Assembly (NCBI GenBank): GCA_007922225.1
Contig: ML679966.1
Span: 34,021,383-34,085,382, forward strand
DNA from: Emydura subglobosa
Taxonomy: Eukaryota; Chordata; Testudines; Chelidae
Direction of reading: 5' to 3'
Length of the DNA stretch: 64,000 bases
In this document: positions 59,903-64,000 of the stretch, piece by piece
How the letters are laid out: every line of letters starts with the position of its first letter
Numbering within the stretch: position 1 is the first letter of the stretch
Program-made: the position numbers and the translations under genes
Notes under the pieces: model-generated
The model's input: the letters and a program-made list of their open reading frames with translations, nothing else
The model's database searches: none
What the model was told of the DNA's origin: nothing

Positions 59903-60210
59903 TATGATACAAAATCTTTTTTTGAAAATGGATGTTCATCTTAAATTTAAAAATCATATGCATATATGTACATGTGTAATATACACACAACACCCTTAAT
60001 TATGAGATTGTTTTAAAGTAATTTCACAAATTAAATGTTTCAAACACTTAAAATTGTAGATAAATAACTCTAAAACAGAAGAAAAATCCATAATCATAAT
60101 TGCTTTCTGAAGAAAGTCTTTTCTAATACTCAAAAACAATTCAGACTAATTAATCAGAACAGTTATGATCAGAGAAAAAGTTTACAATAGTTACTGCAGT
60201 TTTACTTTAC

Positions 60211-60409
60211 CGAGTTGATTATGTGGATACATGCTGTAATTTGAATGTGAGAAATTTGTCTCATCTTCTTCATCTATGGTCTGTCCTAATGAAAGCAGGC
60301 TGACACGTCTCATCTTCAATAATCTTGGGGAGCTTTCAATAGTATTTCCAATACCCAGAACCACATCTCCAGAAATGACAGTAGGAACAACTTTTTTAAA
60401 AAACTCCAT
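60211..60409 (-). CDS. Putative first coding exon (exon 1a), N-terminus unrecognised
   Basis: On minus, ATG at 60409-60407 sits in a strong context (A at -3, G at +4) with an in-frame TAG about 36 bases upstream. It opens 66 codons plus one base and ends at a donor GTAAAG (60210-60205). The peptide starts MEFFKKVVPTVISGDVVLGI and continues with ESSPRLLKMRRVSLLSLG and IDEEDETNFSHS. Its composition is protein-like, with a basic RVSL motif that could be a kinase site and then an acidic run. I do not recognise the protein. Strand and exit phase (1) match exon 1b at 35.7 kb, so it may be an upstream alternative first exon of the same furry-family gene. It could instead belong to another minus-strand gene. 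Confidence 0.5.
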
Positions 60410-60660
60410 TTTTCTGTTCCTTCTACTTTCCCAACACTGATTAAACTAGCTGCACAAAACACACACCAAGGTGCCTGTGCAAACTTCCTTGAAGAATCAT
60501 TAAGGTGGACTACTCATGCAACTTTACATAGTGATGTCATGCTGAACTTGGGTGGTGCCAAACAACAGCAAGTCAGCTGCCAGCTGTTGGGAGGCTGTTT
60601 TCAAAGACTGTTTACTGTAAAGACTGATAACAAAACCAAATAAGCCATTAAGTTACTGGA
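60410..60660 (-). promoter_or_regulatory. Candidate promoter upstream of exon 1a
   Basis: A pair of E-boxes, CAGCTG at 60574-60579 and 60581-60586, separated by one base, and a CRE-like TGATGTCA at 60532-60539 lie 120-180 bp above the ATG. There is no CpG island and no clear TATA box. Tandem CAGCTG sites are bound by myogenic and neurogenic bHLH factors. Function here is inferred only from position. Confidence 0.28.
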
Positions 60661-60669
60661 ATATACATG

Positions 60670-61685
60670 AGCTGGTCAACTGCCACAAAACAAAAAGTAA
60701 TAAATTCAGCACTAGGATGATTTTAAACAAAAATGTGATAAAATGTATATATAAATGCAAGTTTATTTTTGACAGTTAAAAGTGACTGTTCATTTCAATT
60801 AAGTGCACTGGGAGGAGTATCCATCTGCATTCAAAGATAACACTTATCATTTAGAAAGTCCATTCACCAGCTTTACAAACAGAGTTACTAACAGCTCCAA
60901 TATTCCATGCTTTGAACCAATTACATTCTTGTACAGCTACGTACTGTACATTAATATTTTATTATGCTAATACACAGAAAAATACCTTTGTCTTTCTTCC
61001 ACACTTTTTACATCTGGGAATAAATGCAGCAAATGATTAAAGCCATAAATAAACCAACCATTCAAAACTAAAATTAGAGGTCTATAAATTCACTAGTGAA
61101 GTAGTTTCTTACCCCATCTATGACTATGATGAAAATGTCACACCATTCAGGAATTATTTGTACATTACCCCTTATTTGAACGTCTATTAATGATCAGGCT
61201 AGGCACTCACAAAAGCTTATTTTTCTGATAAAAGCAGCTCAGGATCTAAGTTGTATTTTCAAAGCCTGATTAACAAAATTATCCAGCCCAGGAAAGTTCT
61301 ATTTTTAAGTACACAAAGCTATTTTATTATGTCTTCTCTTTTAAAAAACTGTCTTTTCTCCCAAATTCATCTTGAAATCTAGTTCTTACATAAATTCACA
61401 CATAAATACAGACTAGCCTACTTAAAATATTGAGTTCTGGGTTTCACAATGTAATGATTGATTATACGGATGTTATTGAGCAACTGTAAAACTAAGGGTT
61501 TACCTATCCTTGGTATCTGTTGCAGGATAATTTGAGTTATTTCACATTAAATTACCTTGTGTCCACAAAAGTTTTTTGTTTTTTTTTTTTTTTGAGAAAA
61601 TCATCTGGTATTTTAGTGCACTCTATTAAAGCCACTTTGAAAGTGAGTTTACTGAGATGTGGGATGAATTTACCTGCAGCAAAGT
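60670..61685. other. Unassigned AT-rich sequence
   Basis: A T run lies at 61577-61592. No gene or repeat recognised. The left terminus of the Harbinger element should lie near the right end of this stretch but I could not place it. Confidence 0.4.
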
Positions 61686-61973
61686 AAGTGTGTCTGCATC
61701 CCCATATCCAAACAATTGAGGTGCATTTGCCACATCTGTCTGCTAGTATCCCACATTGCTTTGCTGGCTACGTGGGTCATCCTATCTGTTTACCTGCATG
61801 CCCTCTAATGCTCTGGGGTCATCCTAACTGGATGTCACTTCTGCATTTATATGCTGGCACACATCCAGGTTTTGCCTTTTGGGATTCCAGCTCACAGGGA
61901 GCTACCAAAACTGTGTCATACTCCCAATTACTGATCGACCATGCCTCATTCTTTACTGTGGTCTCATGCTGAG

Positions 61974-62470
61974 ATGCTGGGTTTCATTGCTCTCTGGGGA
62001 GAGGAGTGTGATCAAGCACAGCCAAACAGTAGTCATTTAGCACAGGTCTACAAGCAGCTATCACTACAAATGTAGGATAGGAGCTCAAACAGGACACTCT
62101 CCAGTACTGCAGTAAGGCAAAGGAGCTCCAGCTGGGGTATAGGACTGCTAAGTACTATAAGACCTCTGGGAGAGCTAGCACAGTCTATTGGTACTATAAG
62201 GAGCTGGACAATATGTTTGCTGGAAATCGGTACCACTCAACCTCAGTATATTGAGAAGTCTGTGACTGATCCTCCAAACCAGGATCTTGACAACTTGTTG
62301 AACCTCAGGGCAGACACAATCATGGAGATCCAGGAGAAGGACTCAGAATCACAGCCAGATGATCAACCTGAACCAAAGGCAGAGACCCAAACTGTGGAGG
62401 GAACCATTTCCAGGAACTATGGAATGCTATATTACAAAAGAAGCGTACTCTGGGAGAGCTAGAAGTCAGG
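61974..62470 (+). pseudogene. Harbinger-associated Myb/SANT-like protein relic
   Basis: From ATG at 61974 the frame reads FIALWGEECDQAQPNSSHLA then QVYKQLSLQM and a stop. After a shift it gives QDTLQYCSKAKELQLGYRTA, KYYKTSGRASTVYWYYKELD and NMFAGN. This is the trihelix Myb/SANT-like fold (W...Y.I...M...QC..K.KEL...Y..., FY.ELD) found in the DNA-binding partner of Harbinger transposase. An acidic, glutamine-rich tail follows (TIMEIQEKDSESQPDDQPEP). Stops and frameshifts break it. Confidence 0.7.
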
Positions 62471-63229
62471 GAGATCACTACTTAGTTCCAGGTATCATAA
62501 GGGTGCTGCCACATTGGTCTACTTCTCTCTGCCTCCCACCCACTACTCAAATGATAGCCATGCCATGAAGCTTGCTGTGTACCACCTCATACCTCCCCTA
62601 CCTACCATGGCACTTAATGGTCTCTCACCTGTTTCTGGATCACAGTTTCATTAATGCCTTAGCTTTGAGTGAACATGAATTACACCACCCAAATTATGCT
62701 AAACACATTTCCATAAAAAAAGAAATTTTAAGGCTCAAACTTCAGGAAAAAGCAATATTTTAAATGTTGGCATGGAGACTACAATTTGTACAGTAACTTG
62801 TTTTCTCTTTTTCCCCAAAGCTCTGGCGGGGAGGGAGGAAATGCCTAGCACATCACAGACAGCTATTGGGGATGATAAGAGGCTAATAACCCTTCTGGAG
62901 CACATGGCTTTGAAGCCTTCAGACTTTGAACAGCTTTATGAATTCTGAATACAGATTTTACTGTTCACATGCTCACAGCATTCAACTTGGCAGATTAATT
63001 CCTGTTGAAATTTTGAAAATATGTTTACATTCATAGTTCTGAGTCTTGCCCCATTTAATGAAATGTGCAGCATTACAGTCACAACTTCCACACATGCACA
63101 ATAAAAAACACACAAAAATAACAAACTTTATATGACAATTCACACATACCGCCCTGAAAACTCAACAAATGCATGATCACACACATCAGGTACACTTGCA
63201 CCAGTACACATACACAAGACAACATGTTC

Positions 63230-64000
63230 AGTAATGGTCATAAAATGTCTTATATTCTTTACTCATGACTACACTCAAAGTATGAGTGCTATGCATCCCT
63301 CACTCTGTGCCCCTATGAAACTGCATCATTTCTTAGGGGCTTCCAATGCAGCCGTTCAAAATGTTCACCAAGTCTGTCCACCCATTGCGTCCATTCATTT
63401 GGCTCTTTCCCTTGCTTTCACAAAAGGCTGTGCAAAACCCTGCAAGCAGCTATCACAACAGTAAGATGTTTTTCATCAGCCTCTACCCTCAACATCAGGA
63501 TCCTCCATCTACCATTCAATCCGCTAAATGAACATTCCTCAGTTGTTCTACAACTATTCAAGGCATAGCTAAACTGTTCTTATCTCCTACCCACATGTCC
63601 CATAAAGGGATTCATAAGACAAGGATGCAGAGGATAAGCCATACCTCCCAGAATAAGTGGTGGGATGGCAGCACCATCAATGTCTATTGATACCATTGGT
63701 ACAAAAGTTTAATTTGTCGTTGCAGAAAACAGTCTAGAGTTTCTAAAGATTTTTAGAACTATGGATCTTTACAGACCATCCCACATAAAATACTGGTGAA
63801 CCTTTCATAGTCATCAACTAGCACTTGCAGCACCATGGAGAAATAACCCTTTTAGTTGAACAAATCTGAGGCTTAGCATTGGGGGCAAAGAATAGGCACA
63901 TGGGTTCCATCAATGGCTCCAATACAATTTGGAACCCCAAAAGTGCAAACCAGTTCATAACTGTGTATGCATTGCCTAGACTTATGACCAGGGAAAAGAA
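63230..64000 (-). pseudogene. PIF/Harbinger (HARBI1-like) transposase relic, partial
   Basis: On minus from the window edge: NCIGAIDGTHVPI carries the first catalytic Asp (about 63920-63890), then KGYFSMVLQVLVDDYERFT, PLILGGMAYPLHPCLM (about 63660-63610), where the usual second Asp (ILGD) is Gly, and TTEECSFSGLNGRWRI (about 63535-63490), with the conserved Glu, then VVIAACRVLHSLL. Several stops interrupt it. A live enzyme cuts and joins DNA at short TA-rich targets. The N-terminus lies outside the window. Confidence 0.78.

Larger units (their letters stand above)
61690..64000. mobile_element. PIF/Harbinger-type DNA transposon relic, continuing past the window
   Basis: Two convergent coding relics lie here: a Myb/SANT-like protein on plus (61974-62470) and a DDE transposase on minus (63230-64000). 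Two genes, transposase plus Myb-like partner, is the known organisation of PIF/Harbinger elements. The right end and the transposase N-terminus are outside the window. Terminal inverted repeats were not located. Confidence 0.72.

Noticed and set aside
1..64000. CRISPR arrays, tRNA or rRNA genes, bacterial-type operons
   Set aside because: No regularly spaced repeats, cloverleaf genes or rRNA blocks seen. The window is vertebrate nuclear DNA, and the tRNA-like heads present belong to SINEs.

Overview
This is a window of vertebrate nuclear DNA: AT-rich, intron-like sequence packed with old interspersed repeats, with no operons and almost no coding sequence. The repeat content points to a sauropsid, most likely a turtle, with a crocodilian second. 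It has CR1 LINEs (one ending in the CR1-type tail TTCTATGATTCT), L2-like and MIR-like relics, several Penelope-like elements, many hAT-type MITEs with 8-bp target duplications, a piggyBac relic, a PIF/Harbinger relic and Ty3/gypsy elements. This assignment is an inference from repeat families, not from a species-specific gene. A run of 10 N inside a GT/GA microsatellite shows the source is a draft assembly.

Only two segments look like host coding exons. Both are on the minus strand and both look like first coding exons. Exon 1b (35721-35793) encodes a short N-terminus resembling that of the furry family (FRY/FRYL). It has an in-frame stop just upstream and a perfect GTAAGT donor. Exon 1a (60211-60409) encodes 66 codons of an unrecognised N-terminus, with a good Kozak context, an upstream in-frame stop and a GTAAAG donor. 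Both end in phase 1, so they could be alternative first exons spliced to the same exon 2 beyond the low-coordinate edge. If so, nearly the whole window is the 5' intron(s) of one furry-family gene read right to left.

Layout: 1-5.4 kb, CR1 and MIR relics, with one weak exon-like segment at 2.4 kb. 5.4-7.7 kb, a CR1 split by a hAT MITE. 8.7-11.1 kb, hairpin repeats and the 3' end of a chromodomain gypsy element with its LTR. 12.8-14.8 kb, a fold-back MITE, a MIR and a second CR1. 15.7-16.7 kb, an antisense L2-like LINE split by a hAT MITE. 21.9-25.3 kb, Penelope tails, an acidic ORF relic, a palindromic repeat and MITEs. 27.0-28.9 kb, a solo LTR, a LINE C-terminal relic and a hAT MITE. 35.7 kb, furry exon 1b. 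38.4-42.7 kb, a GC-rich, internally deleted gypsy element with integrase before reverse transcriptase. 43.1-44.4 kb, a Penelope copy with long inverted arms inside a MITE. 47 kb, the microsatellite and gap. 48.1-53.3 kb, a piggyBac relic holding a Penelope insertion. 54.0-54.6 kb, an LTR. 58.0-58.6 kb, antisense CR1. 60.2 kb, exon 1a. 61.7-64 kb, a PIF/Harbinger element that runs off the end.

The mobile elements are all defective (stops, frameshifts, lost catalytic residues). The nesting gives a relative chronology: MITE into CR1, MITE into L2, Penelope into MITE and Penelope into piggyBac. I found no tRNA, rRNA or CRISPR array. The exciting candidates are the paired alternative first exons, the INT-before-RT gypsy element, the inverted-arm Penelope element and the subterminal repeats of the piggyBac element.
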